The notes beneath the pieces were generated by a model. That model saw only the letters and a program-made list of their open reading frames with translations, searched no databases and had not been told where the DNA came from. From Bacteroidales bacterium (lineage in GTDB: Bacteria; Bacteroidota; Bacteroidia; Bacteroidales; UBA932), in assembly GCA_022653735.1 (NCBI GenBank), contig JALCSU010000018.1, forward strand, positions 1 to 40,691: a stretch of DNA of 40,691 nucleotides. The letters are read 5' to 3'. Below are positions 9,150 to 16,375 of the stretch, one piece after another (position 1 is the stretch's first letter; every line of letters begins with the position of its first letter). The translations under genes and the position numbers were made by a program.

Positions 9150-9752
9150 TTATTGCAGTTTCCTTCTGGCCGCCATCATCAGCCTGTAGACAGGCTCTGA
9201 GTTAAGGTCCCAGTCCTTGAAATTCTCTTTGATGTAATCGATGGCTTCTTGGAACGAGCCCATCTCATTGAATTTCGCGATTGTGCCTTGGAACAGCACG
9301 GGATCTTCTTTGAATAGCGAGTTAATCAGCAGCAGTCTGTCGTTCAAAGAAATGGCGCTTATTATATTCTTAACCGGGTATCCAGGCCTGTCTGTTCTCC
9401 ATGCCTCCTTTTCGGCCATGACGTCCATGACGGCTTTCTCTGCGGTCTCGGCCTCCAGGACAGTCTTTTTCTTGCGGTGTTTTTTCTCCGCTGCCGGAGC
9501 GGCTTCGGAAACTTCTGGGAGGTCTTCAGGAACAGGACTCTGCGGAATGTCCTCAAATGATGGCGCAGAGATTTCCGGAACGGAGATGGAAAGGTCAATA
9601 GGCTCTTCAGGAAGATCCTCGGCAGGAGCATCCAGCTTCACTGGCTCCTCTGAAGCGGCTTCCATCTGCCTGACCTTACTTTCCAGCTCGTTCAATTCTT
9701 CTTTGATTTCCTCAATCCTTTTCAGGATTCCTGACAGAATGTTCTCGTCCAT
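9150..9752 (-). CDS. Acidic coiled-coil protein of unknown function, conserved C-terminus
   Basis: With the start at 9752 ([22 protein letters not shown]) the protein is about 200 residues. The N-terminal 40 residues form a coiled coil. Residues about 45-110 are acidic, Pro/Glu-rich and probably disordered, then a basic patch KKHRKKKT appears. The C-terminal 80 residues are helical ([19 protein letters not shown] ... [16 protein letters not shown]) and resemble a short conserved module I have seen in Bacteroidetes proteins of unknown function. An in-frame ATG ten codons upstream (9782) is rejected because it lies in the probable promoter region. A -7 box (9786-9793, minus strand) sits 33 bases before the chosen start. 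No signal peptide; likely cytoplasmic. No function is assigned. Confidence 0.75.
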   Translation of the reverse strand: MDENILSGILKRIEEIKEELNELESKVRQMEAASEEPVKLDAPAEDLPEEPIDLSISVPEISAPSFEDIPQSPVPEDLPEVSEAAPAAEKKHRKKKTVLEAETAEKAVMDVMAEKEAWRTDRPGYPVKNIISAISLNDRLLLINSLFKEDPVLFQGTIAKFNEMGSFQEAIDYIKENFKDWDLNSEPVYRLMMAARRKLQ

Positions 9753-9768
9753 AATTGCGATAATTTTG

Positions 9769-9776
9769 TACCTTTG
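9769..9776 (+). promoter_or_regulatory. -7 promoter box of tdk
   Basis: TACCTTTG matches the Bacteroidetes -7 consensus TAnnTTTG exactly and lies 22 bases before the tdk ATG. No clear TTTG -33 box is at the expected distance. Confidence 0.55.
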
Positions 9777-9785
9777 TGGCAATCA

Positions 9786-9793
9786 CAAATCTA
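9786..9793 (-). promoter_or_regulatory. -7 promoter box of the acidic coiled-coil gene
   Basis: Read on the minus strand this is TAGATTTG, an exact TAnnTTTG match, 33 bases before the start at 9752. It faces the tdk -7 box 9 bases away, so the two promoters overlap. Confidence 0.5.
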
Positions 9794-9798
9794 AGAAA

Positions 9799-10365
9799 AT
9801 GTTTTCAGAAAACACAAAAAAAGCAGGATGCATTGAAGTCATCTGCGGCTCGATGTTCTCTGGCAAGACTGAGGAGCTGATTCGCAGGATAAGAAGGGCT
9901 AAATTCGCCAACCTGAAAATAGAAATATTCAAGCCAACCATAGACACCCGTTTCTCCGATGAAGATGTCGTGTCGCATGACTTTCATAAAATCCCTTGCC
10001 ATGCGGTTAAGGATCCGAAGGAAATGTTGAAAATTGCTGACGACGTTCAGGTCGTAGGCATTGATGAGGCACAATTCTACGATATGAGCTTAGTGGATGT
10101 CGCCCAGGAGCTGGCGAATCGCGGAATAAGAGTCATAATCGCTGGTCTGGACATGGACTATCTAGGCAATCCTTTCGGTCCTATGCCATACCTCATGGCC
10201 ATTGCGGAGGATGTACGCAAGGTTCATGCTATCTGCGTAAAATGCGGGGCTCTTGCTAATTACTCCCACAGGCTCGTGAATGACAACGAACTCGTAGTTC
10301 TCGGCGAAAAAGAAGCATACGAGCCTCTCTGCCGGGACTGCTTCAACAAAGCTATGAAAAGATAA
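9799..10365 (+). CDS. tdk: Thymidine kinase
   Basis: A 188-residue type II thymidine kinase, of normal bacterial length. The P-loop is GSMFSGKT at residues 17-24. Walker B with the catalytic glutamate is [11 protein letters not shown]. The lasso and substrate region includes [14 protein letters not shown]. Zinc-binding cysteines form two pairs: CVKC and CRDC. It phosphorylates thymidine with ATP in the pyrimidine salvage pathway, in the cytoplasm. The open frame extends much further upstream (to 9241), but that part is antisense to the coiled-coil gene. The ATG at 9799 gives the standard N-terminus and is preceded by a -7 box. The SGNH-like gene starts 30 bases downstream and may be cotranscribed. 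Confidence 0.96.
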   Translation: MFSENTKKAGCIEVICGSMFSGKTEELIRRIRRAKFANLKIEIFKPTIDTRFSDEDVVSHDFHKIPCHAVKDPKEMLKIADDVQVVGIDEAQFYDMSLVDVAQELANRGIRVIIAGLDMDYLGNPFGPMPYLMAIAEDVRKVHAICVKCGALANYSHRLVNDNELVVLGEKEAYEPLCRDCFNKAMKR

Positions 10366-10395
10366 TCCTGGATATTCTGTCGACAAACAAACATT

Positions 10396-11685
10396 ATGAG
10401 GCTTTTTTCGAAATTCGCGCTTCTGGCGACAGCCGTCATGGCTTGTTGTGCGAATCTTGGGGCGCAAGAGAAGATTCTCCAGGGCAAGACTCTCTGGACT
10501 CTGTTTGACAGCCTGGGTGATACCAACGACTGGCAGAGCCGTTTCAGCGAGCTGAGTGGATGCACATTCTACCCTCAGCTCAACCGACGTCATCTTTCGT
10601 ATGGAGGAACGAATTCAGCGCCTCAGACCATGAACGGAACCCTTGGCAGGGCGAAGCTGCTGGTCGCTCTCAAGGACAGCCTGCCAATCGATATCGTTAT
10701 GATTTCGAACACAAACGATATAGCATTAGCCGACCCGGTTAAGGGAGTTGCGGGAAGCATTGAAGACAGGCCCTGGATGCAAGGAAGCAAGCGAACCGTG
10801 CACAATGGCTGCTTCGCATCGGAGGATGAGGCCAGGGAGCATGGCAAAAAGAACCTGCGCAAAATCCTAAGATCGAGCCCTGCGGAATCGCGGGCGGCAG
10901 GAAACATGCTTGTCTTTCCTTACTTCAATCTTGGTCACATCGGTAACCGCATAGAAGTCGTCAAGCCATCGGCCAATGGCGGTGAGGTGAATTTCCAGAT
11001 AGGCAGGAATCGCCTTAAAGTCAGCATCCCCGGTGGCATGGACTCCGACCAGACCCGAATATGGCTGGCATCTCAATTCTACGGCGCTGGCTGGACTGCG
11101 GTTGACAACGGGGACGACAGCTTTACCATCTCTTATTGTTATGACAAAGACAACAAGGTGAGCGTCGACCCTCTTGACACCGGGCTGGAACTCATCGTAA
11201 GCGAGACTCCGGAGGTCAAGGAATATATCCTGTTCTTTACAGGCAAGGATGCGTCTGACTGGAAGGATGTCAGATGCTGGACGGAGCATGTCAGCTTATG
11301 GTCTTGCTACAAGGGTTTGATGGAGTATCTGCAAAGCAACCTGCCGGATGCTCAGATATTCTGGTTTCTCCCTTCGTATTATAACTTCGATTTCGATGCC
11401 CCTGAGTTTCTTGACCAGGACGGTAAGATTGACAAGGAGGCTTATAGCAGGTCTGAGAAATATCTCAGGTGGAAGAAACTGTCTGAAATGCAGATGGAGA
11501 TTGCCGCCCGCTATGGAGCAGGCGTCCTCGACATCGGCAAACTGAGCGGCATAAGTCTCGACAACATAAGGGAGTATTACAAGCCTAAAGATCCTCATCC
11601 TTTAAAGGCTGGATATGATCGCTGGGCATCTGCATTGTATGAGATTTTCAAGTCCGGCAGCGTGAATGCGCCAGATGGCAAGTAA
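10396..11685 (+). CDS. Secreted SGNH/GDSL-hydrolase-like protein with altered nucleophile block
   Basis: A 429-residue protein with a signal peptide (cut likely after LGAQ at 24). The layout matches SGNH hydrolases: block I at residues 36-42 (LFDSLGD), a Gly-containing block II near SYGGTNSA, block III as NTND in IVMISNTNDI, and block V as DPHP (Asp399, His401) followed by LKAGYDRWA. Block I reads FDS where the family has GDS; Ser39 could still serve as nucleophile. An insertion of about 200 residues between blocks III and V holds a beta-rich module (VNFQIGRNRLKVSIPGG). Known family role: hydrolysis of ester bonds on carbohydrates or lipids. It may be an active deacylase of unusual type or a non-catalytic relative. 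It follows tdk by 30 bases. Confidence 0.6.
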   Translation: MRLFSKFALLATAVMACCANLGAQEKILQGKTLWTLFDSLGDTNDWQSRFSELSGCTFYPQLNRRHLSYGGTNSAPQTMNGTLGRAKLLVALKDSLPIDIVMISNTNDIALADPVKGVAGSIEDRPWMQGSKRTVHNGCFASEDEAREHGKKNLRKILRSSPAESRAAGNMLVFPYFNLGHIGNRIEVVKPSANGGEVNFQIGRNRLKVSIPGGMDSDQTRIWLASQFYGAGWTAVDNGDDSFTISYCYDKDNKVSVDPLDTGLELIVSETPEVKEYILFFTGKDASDWKDVRCWTEHVSLWSCYKGLMEYLQSNLPDAQIFWFLPSYYNFDFDAPEFLDQDGKIDKEAYSRSEKYLRWKKLSEMQMEIAARYGAGVLDIGKLSGISLDNIREYYKPKDPHPLKAGYDRWASALYEIFKSGSVNAPDGK

Positions 11686-11822
11686 GCCCAGCCGCCTTAT
11701 CCGGAATTTGGAATCTCTCGGATAATTGCCACTTTATAACAAGATTTTGGACTTGGCTCGATTTTATTGCCGAAGTGAAATATTTTCCTTCGGATGGTAT
11801 TGCTTTTAAATTTTATTTTGTT

Positions 11823-11837
11823 ATTTTGTAACAAAAT
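11823..11837. promoter_or_regulatory. Palindrome at the promoter of the secreted-protein gene
   Basis: ATTTTGT-A-ACAAAAT is a perfect 7-base inverted repeat around one central base. It abuts a -7 box (11837-11844), so a bound protein would block the promoter. Operator function is inferred. Confidence 0.35.
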
Positions 11838-11844
11838 ATTTTTG
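11837..11844 (+). promoter_or_regulatory. -7 promoter box of the secreted-protein gene
   Basis: TATTTTTG matches TAnnTTTG exactly, 42 bases before the ATG at 11887. A TTTG at 11817-11820 is 16 bases upstream, shorter than the usual 19-21. Confidence 0.45.
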
Positions 11845-11886
11845 ACCACATATTTAACAATTCGGTGTATTTTAACCATTTAACTC

Positions 11887-12528
11887 ATGGGTATGTTTCG
11901 GCAAGACAAAATAATCTCGTTGCTCATCTTCGTGATAGCTCTGTCATTGTTATGTGCGCCTGAAGCATTTTCCCAGCATAGAAAAATACCTCCTTTCGTT
12001 TCAGTCTATGGCAGTCTTCATTCAGTCTATGATGGCAACCGTCTTGTGGTGAACCTGATCTCGGCAAGTTCAAAGTCTGAAAAATGGATTTTTTCTGATA
12101 GCGGAAAGAAGTCTTTTCCGACCTCTCTGAAAGAAAAAGGTGTGTACACTTGTGCCGTTGCCGTTTTTGACGCAAAGGATTCTCTCATAAATCATTTGGA
12201 AAGAAAGTTCTATGCTTCATGCGAAGAAAGAAGAGTCATAATCTCCGTGTCATATTCGCAGAATGGATATCGCATGCATAATTGCAATGATGCCTCATTC
12301 CAAGACTGCCAGTATATCCAGTCAGATGAAGGCACGCTGTTCATTACCAAATTCTACGCAGAGGACTTGGATGGAAAATATTCCGAGCAGGATGCTAAAG
12401 TGCGTGAGTCTGAAAGTCCGACATTCCCAAATGACTGGAAGACAGAGATTCGTAGTAGATACGACAATGGCAGCAAGCCAACAGAAAAGAAGATAGAATC
12501 TACGCCTGATTATTTCCACCTGCTATAG
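11887..12528 (+). CDS. Secreted protein of unknown function
   Basis: A 213-residue protein that I do not recognise. It has a clear signal peptide (LLIFVIALSLLCAPEAFSQ, cut near residue 30). The mature part begins with a beta-rich region (FVSVYGSLHSVYDGNRLVVNLI ... YTCAVAVFDAKDSL) and ends in a charged, probably flexible tail rich in Glu, Ser and Lys. Cysteines at about 78, 104, 125 and 133 could pair. There is no lipobox. Its own promoter-like box and palindrome lie upstream, and the preceding gene ends 200 bases away, so it is probably monocistronic. Expression, codon use and the signal peptide support a real gene. Likely periplasmic or exported. Confidence 0.65.
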   Translation: MGMFRQDKIISLLIFVIALSLLCAPEAFSQHRKIPPFVSVYGSLHSVYDGNRLVVNLISASSKSEKWIFSDSGKKSFPTSLKEKGVYTCAVAVFDAKDSLINHLERKFYASCEERRVIISVSYSQNGYRMHNCNDASFQDCQYIQSDEGTLFITKFYAEDLDGKYSEQDAKVRESESPTFPNDWKTEIRSRYDNGSKPTEKKIESTPDYFHLL

Positions 12529-12690
12529 CATCCTTTCCGAAAAACGAAATAGGGTGACCATCCTTTTTTTGATAGGCGGAACCACGACAGCGTCAGTCTT
12601 TCGCCTTTTAGTCACCTTCCTTTTCAAACGTTGCTGCACAAGTTCGTTCTTTTTCTGGGAAAGTCTTCATATTGCTATTTTCCCCTTTCC

Positions 12691-12838
12691 ATCCGTAAAT
12701 CTGGCCCTTTTACGGACGGCGAGTGATTTTCCGGTTCTCCGTCCGTAATCCAGGCCCTTTTACGGACGGCGAGTGATTTTCCGGTTCTCCGTCCGTAATC
12801 CAGACCCTTTTACGGACGGTGGGCTGGAGAGCCGGTTG
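12691..12838. repeat. Three-copy 50-base tandem repeat with internal palindromes
   Basis: Units start at 12691, 12741 and 12791. Units 1 and 2 differ at about 4 of 50 positions. Unit 3 keeps its first 29 bases with one change, then diverges. Each unit contains CCGTCCGTAA and TTACGGACGG (or close forms) separated by 11 bases, so each can fold into a stem of 8-10 pairs (12739-12769, 12789-12819). Confidence 0.85.
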
Positions 12839-13797
12839 AAACAGTGTGATTTGGCCTAAGCAACAAAGCAAATCAGGCACGATATAACCTAACTCGCTTT
12901 GTGGGGGTCCAAACGCACTCACGGTGTTCAATGTTTTTTTGCGGACTCCCGTAATTGTTCCAGGCGTTCAGTTGTGTTTCCCATATGGTTCAAGATTACA
13001 AATTCGCTTGCATAAAAAGACTGACTCTGCGAATCACAATCTCCTAATACTCATCTTCGTCCTACATATGATGCGGCTCCTGTAAGCTAATTGTTGTCAA
13101 GTAGTTACGCTCGCGTTCGAAAATTCGGATAGCCACTGGGGATGTCTGAAGCAAACTAAAAGCCACTGATTGACAGTACTCTCCATTTTTACTATCCCTG
13201 ATTGATAGCGAATAGTTCCCCTTCCTTTTAAATCCGGATTAAGGGTGGGGGCAAGATGCAAGTTCTGCAAAATAGGACGTTGCAGATTGTGTGGAAGGAG
13301 CGGTGTTGAGCGAAGCGAAACGGATCCCCGCTTGAGATTCGGGGAGCGATTGCCAGAAGCATGATTGAAATATGTGATATGACCCGAGTGTGAGACAGAT
13401 TACGGAAGAGATTGTATGTGCGTCGTCCTTTCCGACAAATGCACGGGATGAAGTTTTTGAATGATCATTTATTAATCGTCATTCTATTCAAACGCCTCTT
13501 CGCATTGTTCGGCGCCACTCGTTCATCCTGCGACCAATTCATGGGACTCAATCTTGATGCTATTGCAACTCGAACATATAATTATGATCCGGAAGGATTT
13601 GTCCGTGCAAATAGCGGGCTGGGTACTATTCATTGCAGTGGCACGTAATGAGGCAGTGCCTTCCGAGGGGTGCTTTTAAAAGCTGGGCTGGGCATGGCGT
13701 CATGTTGTGCAGCGCATTCCGATGCAAGCATGCCTGCCCGCCAATTGTAAACGTAGGAACAGAATCGGCTCTGGGTGACGGGATAGTTGGACAAAGA

Positions 13798-13816
13798 TCC
13801 TGAAACAAGTTCAGGA
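13798..13816. repeat. Dispersed intergenic palindrome of the HPELVSGS type
   Basis: TCCTGAA-ACAAG-TTCAGGA is a perfect 7-base inverted repeat. Read on the minus strand it translates to RHPELVSGS, a peptide I know from spurious frames over a short palindromic intergenic repeat found in many bacteria. The identification with that repeat rests on memory. Confidence 0.6.
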
Positions 13817-13839
13817 TGACGTGGTTGGCCGTATAGCAA

Positions 13840-13983
13840 GATGACGCAGTGGGATGTTCGTGATGACGCGGTGGGATGTTCGGGATGACGTGGTGGGATG
13901 TTCGGGATGACTGGGAGTATAGTTAAGGATGACGTGGTGGGATGTTCGGGATGACTGGGAGTATAATTAAGGATTACGTGGTG
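13840..13983. repeat. 22-base tandem array with two alternating unit types
   Basis: Six full 22-base units and one partial follow without gaps. Type A (GATGACGYRGTGGGATGTTCG plus one base) occupies 13840, 13862, 13884 and 13928. Type B (GATGACTGGGAGTATARTTAAG in pattern) occupies 13906 and 13950. A partial A-like unit starts at 13972. The order is A A A B A B A'. All units open with GATGAC, the same word that ends the palindrome at 13798-13821. Confidence 0.85.
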
Positions 13984-14047
13984 TATTCTGAAACACAGGG
14001 TTTTGGACTTGATCTATGAGCTACCGGGCTGCCCGGGTCGTCACAAC

Positions 14048-14098
14048 AAAAAAAAGGAGGATGACCTCTAAGTCCATTTGGACTTTTTAGTCACCCTC
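14048..14098 (-). terminator. Intrinsic terminator of recA
   Basis: On the minus strand after recA, GAGGGTGAC (14098-14090) pairs with GTCATCCTC (14065-14057) with one G-U pair. Inside it AAGTCC pairs with GGACTT around a 4-base loop. A run of eight Ts follows (14055-14048). This is a strong rho-independent terminator 27 bases after the recA stop. Confidence 0.9.
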
Positions 14099-14124
14099 TT
14101 CTCTATCGCAAACTAATAAGGACT

Positions 14125-15156
14125 TTAGTCGTCTTTGATGGTCTTGAGGACCTCGCGGATTTTGGCTTCGATCTCATCGCAGACTGCAGGATTATCCTTG
14201 AGGTACTGCTTCGCGCCCTCGCGGCCCTGTGCGAGTTTCTGGTCATTGTAGCTGAACCATGAGCCACTCTTTTGGATGATGTTGTATTCGACGCCCAAGT
14301 CCACGACTTCTCCAACGTGAGATATCCCCTCACCATACACGATGTCGAATTCGGCCTTCTTGAAAGGAGGAGCCATCTTGTTCTTAACTACCTTTACCCG
14401 TGCCCTGTTGCCAAGCGCTTCATCGCCATCCTTCAACTGGGTGGTCTTCCTGATGTCCAAGCGGACCGAAGCATAGAATTTCAGTGCGTTGCCACCAGTC
14501 GTGGTCTCTGGGTTTCCGAACATGACGCCGATTTTCTCCCTCAGCTGGTTTATGAATATGCAGCAGGTGTTTGTCTTGGCGATGTTTGCCGTGAGCTTGC
14601 GGAGTGCCTGGCTCATCAGCCTGGCCTGAAGCCCAACCTTGTTGTCGCCCATCTCGCCCTCGATTTCAGCCTTCGGAGTCAGAGCTGCCACAGAGTCGAT
14701 CACAACGATGTCAACTGCCCCAGAACGGATTAGGTTGTCGGCGATTTCCAGCGCCTGTTCGCCGTTGTCCGGCTGCGAAATGAGGAGCGTGTCCAGATTC
14801 ACTCCGAGTGCCTTGGCATAGGTCCTGTCGAATGCGTGCTCGGCATCGATCATTGCGGCGATGCCTCCTTGTTTCTGAGCCTGTGCGATTGCGTGGATTG
14901 CCAGAGTGGTCTTTCCGCTGGACTCAGGGCCATAGATTTCAATGATTCTCCCGCGCGGATAGCCCCCGACTCCCAATGCGTGATCTAGCGCGATGGAACC
15001 TGAAGGAATGACTTGGACATCCCATTGTGGCTGATCTCCCAGCTTCATGATCGTCCCTTTCCCGTAGTCTTTCTCAATCTTGTCGATCGTAGCCTGCAGC
15101 GCCTTCATTTTAGCGGCGTTAACTTCTGCAGCCTGATTCTCTCCCTCTTTTGCCAT
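14125..15156 (-). CDS. recA: Recombinase RecA
   Basis: A 343-residue RecA of normal length. Walker A is GPESSGKTT at about 75-83, the catalytic-glutamate region is [11 protein letters not shown], Walker B is [14 protein letters not shown], and loop L2 holds [30 protein letters not shown]. It forms ATP-dependent filaments on single-stranded DNA, drives strand exchange and activates SOS cleavage. The start at 15156 gives the usual Bacteroidetes N-terminus with a short lysine-rich extension ([25 protein letters not shown]). It is transcribed away from rlmN, has its own -7 box and strong terminator, and its modulator recX lies 3.6 kb away on the opposite strand. No SOS box was recognised. Confidence 0.98.
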   Translation of the reverse strand: MAKEGENQAAEVNAAKMKALQATIDKIEKDYGKGTIMKLGDQPQWDVQVIPSGSIALDHALGVGGYPRGRIIEIYGPESSGKTTLAIHAIAQAQKQGGIAAMIDAEHAFDRTYAKALGVNLDTLLISQPDNGEQALEIADNLIRSGAVDIVVIDSVAALTPKAEIEGEMGDNKVGLQARLMSQALRKLTANIAKTNTCCIFINQLREKIGVMFGNPETTTGGNALKFYASVRLDIRKTTQLKDGDEALGNRARVKVVKNKMAPPFKKAEFDIVYGEGISHVGEVVDLGVEYNIIQKSGSWFSYNDQKLAQGREGAKQYLKDNPAVCDEIEAKIREVLKTIKDD

Positions 15157-15210
15157 AATGTCTGTGAATTTAAATTGTTAAAAATAAGACAACATGTTCA
15201 TTGCCTGTTG

Positions 15211-15218
15211 CAAAGTTA
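15211..15218 (-). promoter_or_regulatory. -7 promoter box of recA
   Basis: On the minus strand TAACTTTG matches TAnnTTTG exactly, 54 bases before the recA ATG. No good -33 box was found. Confidence 0.5.
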
Positions 15219-15251
15219 TCAAAATAACTGAGATTGTGCGATTAATTTTAC

Positions 15252-15259
15252 TAAATTTG
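15252..15259 (+). promoter_or_regulatory. -7 promoter box of rlmN
   Basis: TAAATTTG matches TAnnTTTG exactly, 24 bases before the chosen rlmN start at 15284. It supports that start over the longer frame, which would begin at 15194 upstream of the promoter. Confidence 0.55.
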
Positions 15260-15283
15260 CTAAGTGCCAAAATCTATGAAGAA

Positions 15284-16375
15284 ATGAAGGAAAAATTGCT
15301 TGGAAAGACTCCTGAAGAGCTGAAGGAAGCAGCTGTGGGGTTAGGTTTGCCAGCGTTCACTGGCAAACAGATAGCGCAGTGGCTATATTCAAAGAAAGTA
15401 AGGAGCATAGAAGAAATGACGAATATTTCCAAAGTGGGGAGGCAAAGGCTGGCGGAGGCCTACGATCTTGGCGTCGCGGCCCCTTCGGCCTGCCAGATTT
15501 CCACCGACGGCACGAAAAAATACCTTTTCCCCGTGCGCTGCCCAAAGTCTTTCAGGCAGAACACCAGCAGCGGCGAACTCTATGACTATGAAGACAGCTC
15601 AGTCGAGGCCGTGATGATACCAGAGGAGGACAGGAAGACGCTTTGCGTGTCATCTCAGGCAGGTTGCCGCATGGGCTGCAAATTCTGCATGACTGGTCGT
15701 CAAGGCTTTCACGGCAACCTGTCCGTGTCCGACATCCTGAACCAGTTCATTTCAATCGATGAGTCCGGGGAACTCACGAATGCTGTGTTCATGGGCATGG
15801 GCGAGCCTCTGGACAACTATGCCAACGTGAAGAAAGCGATAGACGTGCTGACTGCAGACTGGGGCTTCGGCTGGAGCCCTAAGCGCATTACCCTTTCCAC
15901 GATAGGCATCGTGCCAGTTTTGAAAAAATATCTCGATGAGACTCGCTGCCACCTTGCCGTGAGCCTGCACGACCCTTTTGGCGAGGAAAGAGGCGATCTC
16001 ATGCCGATTCAGAAGAAATATCCTATCGAGGATGTGATAAGGCTGATCAAGCAATATGATTTCACGGGTCAGAGGCGAGTGAGCTTCGAATACATCATGT
16101 TTGCCGGCCTGAACGACGATAAACGCCATGCCGATGCCTTTTCCAGACTACTGAAGGGGCTGGAGTGCAGAGTGAACCTCATTCGATTCCACAAGATTCC
16201 GGATGCACCGTACCAGACTTCTCCGGAGCTGATAATGGAAAAATTCAGGGACAGGCTTTCCAATCAAGGCATTACTTGCACCATTAGGGCTTCCAGAGGG
16301 GAAGACATTTCTGCCGCCTGCGGAATGCTTGCCGGGAAACATAATCAATCCAATCAAAACGAACCTGACGAATGA
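15284..16375 (+). CDS. rlmN: Dual-specificity RNA methyltransferase RlmN
   Basis: A 363-residue radical-SAM methyltransferase. The [4Fe-4S] cluster motif is CRMGCKFC (Cys128, 132, 135), followed by MTGRQGFHGNL. GMGEPLDNYANV and the strand ITLSTIGIVP match the SAM-binding core. The C-terminal methyl-carrier cysteine is Cys346 in ISAACGMLAG. The N-terminal helical domain (PEELKEAAVGLGLPAFTGKQIAQWLY) is complete. It methylates C2 of adenine in 23S rRNA and in some tRNAs. The frame is open to 15194, but 15284 gives the family N-terminus and lies just after a -7 box. Its stop overlaps the next gene by 4 bases (ATGA), so the patatin gene and recX probably follow in one operon. Confidence 0.95.
   Translation: MKEKLLGKTPEELKEAAVGLGLPAFTGKQIAQWLYSKKVRSIEEMTNISKVGRQRLAEAYDLGVAAPSACQISTDGTKKYLFPVRCPKSFRQNTSSGELYDYEDSSVEAVMIPEEDRKTLCVSSQAGCRMGCKFCMTGRQGFHGNLSVSDILNQFISIDESGELTNAVFMGMGEPLDNYANVKKAIDVLTADWGFGWSPKRITLSTIGIVPVLKKYLDETRCHLAVSLHDPFGEERGDLMPIQKKYPIEDVIRLIKQYDFTGQRRVSFEYIMFAGLNDDKRHADAFSRLLKGLECRVNLIRFHKIPDAPYQTSPELIMEKFRDRLSNQGITCTIRASRGEDISAACGMLAGKHNQSNQNEPDE

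Larger units (their letters stand above)
12529..14047. other. Gene-free repeat-bearing intergenic region
   Basis: About 1.5 kb lie between the convergent secreted-protein gene and the recA terminator with no convincing gene. The start has nested complementarity (12553-12558 with 12611-12616, and 12574-12578 with 12602-12606) that could form a transcript end. Two tandem arrays (12691-12838 and 13840-13983) and a palindrome (13798-13816) are listed separately. Smaller elements are CTGCAA/TTGCAG (13265-13285), a CCCCG/CGGGG pair near 13325-13345, and CTGATTGAYAG twice (13166 and 13198). Frames of 60-78 codons here show no protein-like composition. The region may be a decayed insertion, but no transposase or terminal repeats were recognised. 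Confidence 0.6.

Noticed and set aside
9241..9798. Long N-terminal extension of tdk
   Set aside because: It is Ser-rich antisense sequence of the coiled-coil gene, and the promoter box sits just before 9799.
11697..11879. 60-codon minus-strand frame
   Set aside because: It is AT-rich, Lys/Asn-rich intergenic sequence overlapping a promoter and has no protein-like features.
12691..12838. Possible CRISPR array
   Set aside because: The whole 50-base unit repeats, so there are no unique spacers, only three copies exist, and no cas gene is near.
12710..12931. 73-codon minus-strand frame
   Set aside because: It is read through the 50-base tandem repeat, which gives a repeated peptide without any family resemblance.
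13412..13648. 78-codon plus-strand frame
   Set aside because: Composition is not protein-like, there is no promoter or ribosome site, and it lies in a repeat-rich gene-free region.
13630..13839. 69-codon minus-strand frame with RHPELVSGS
   Set aside because: This peptide is a hallmark of spurious frames across a dispersed palindrome.
13840..13983. Possible CRISPR array or protein-coding repeat
   Set aside because: Units are contiguous 22-mers without spacers, and 22 is not a multiple of three, so no repeat protein is encoded.
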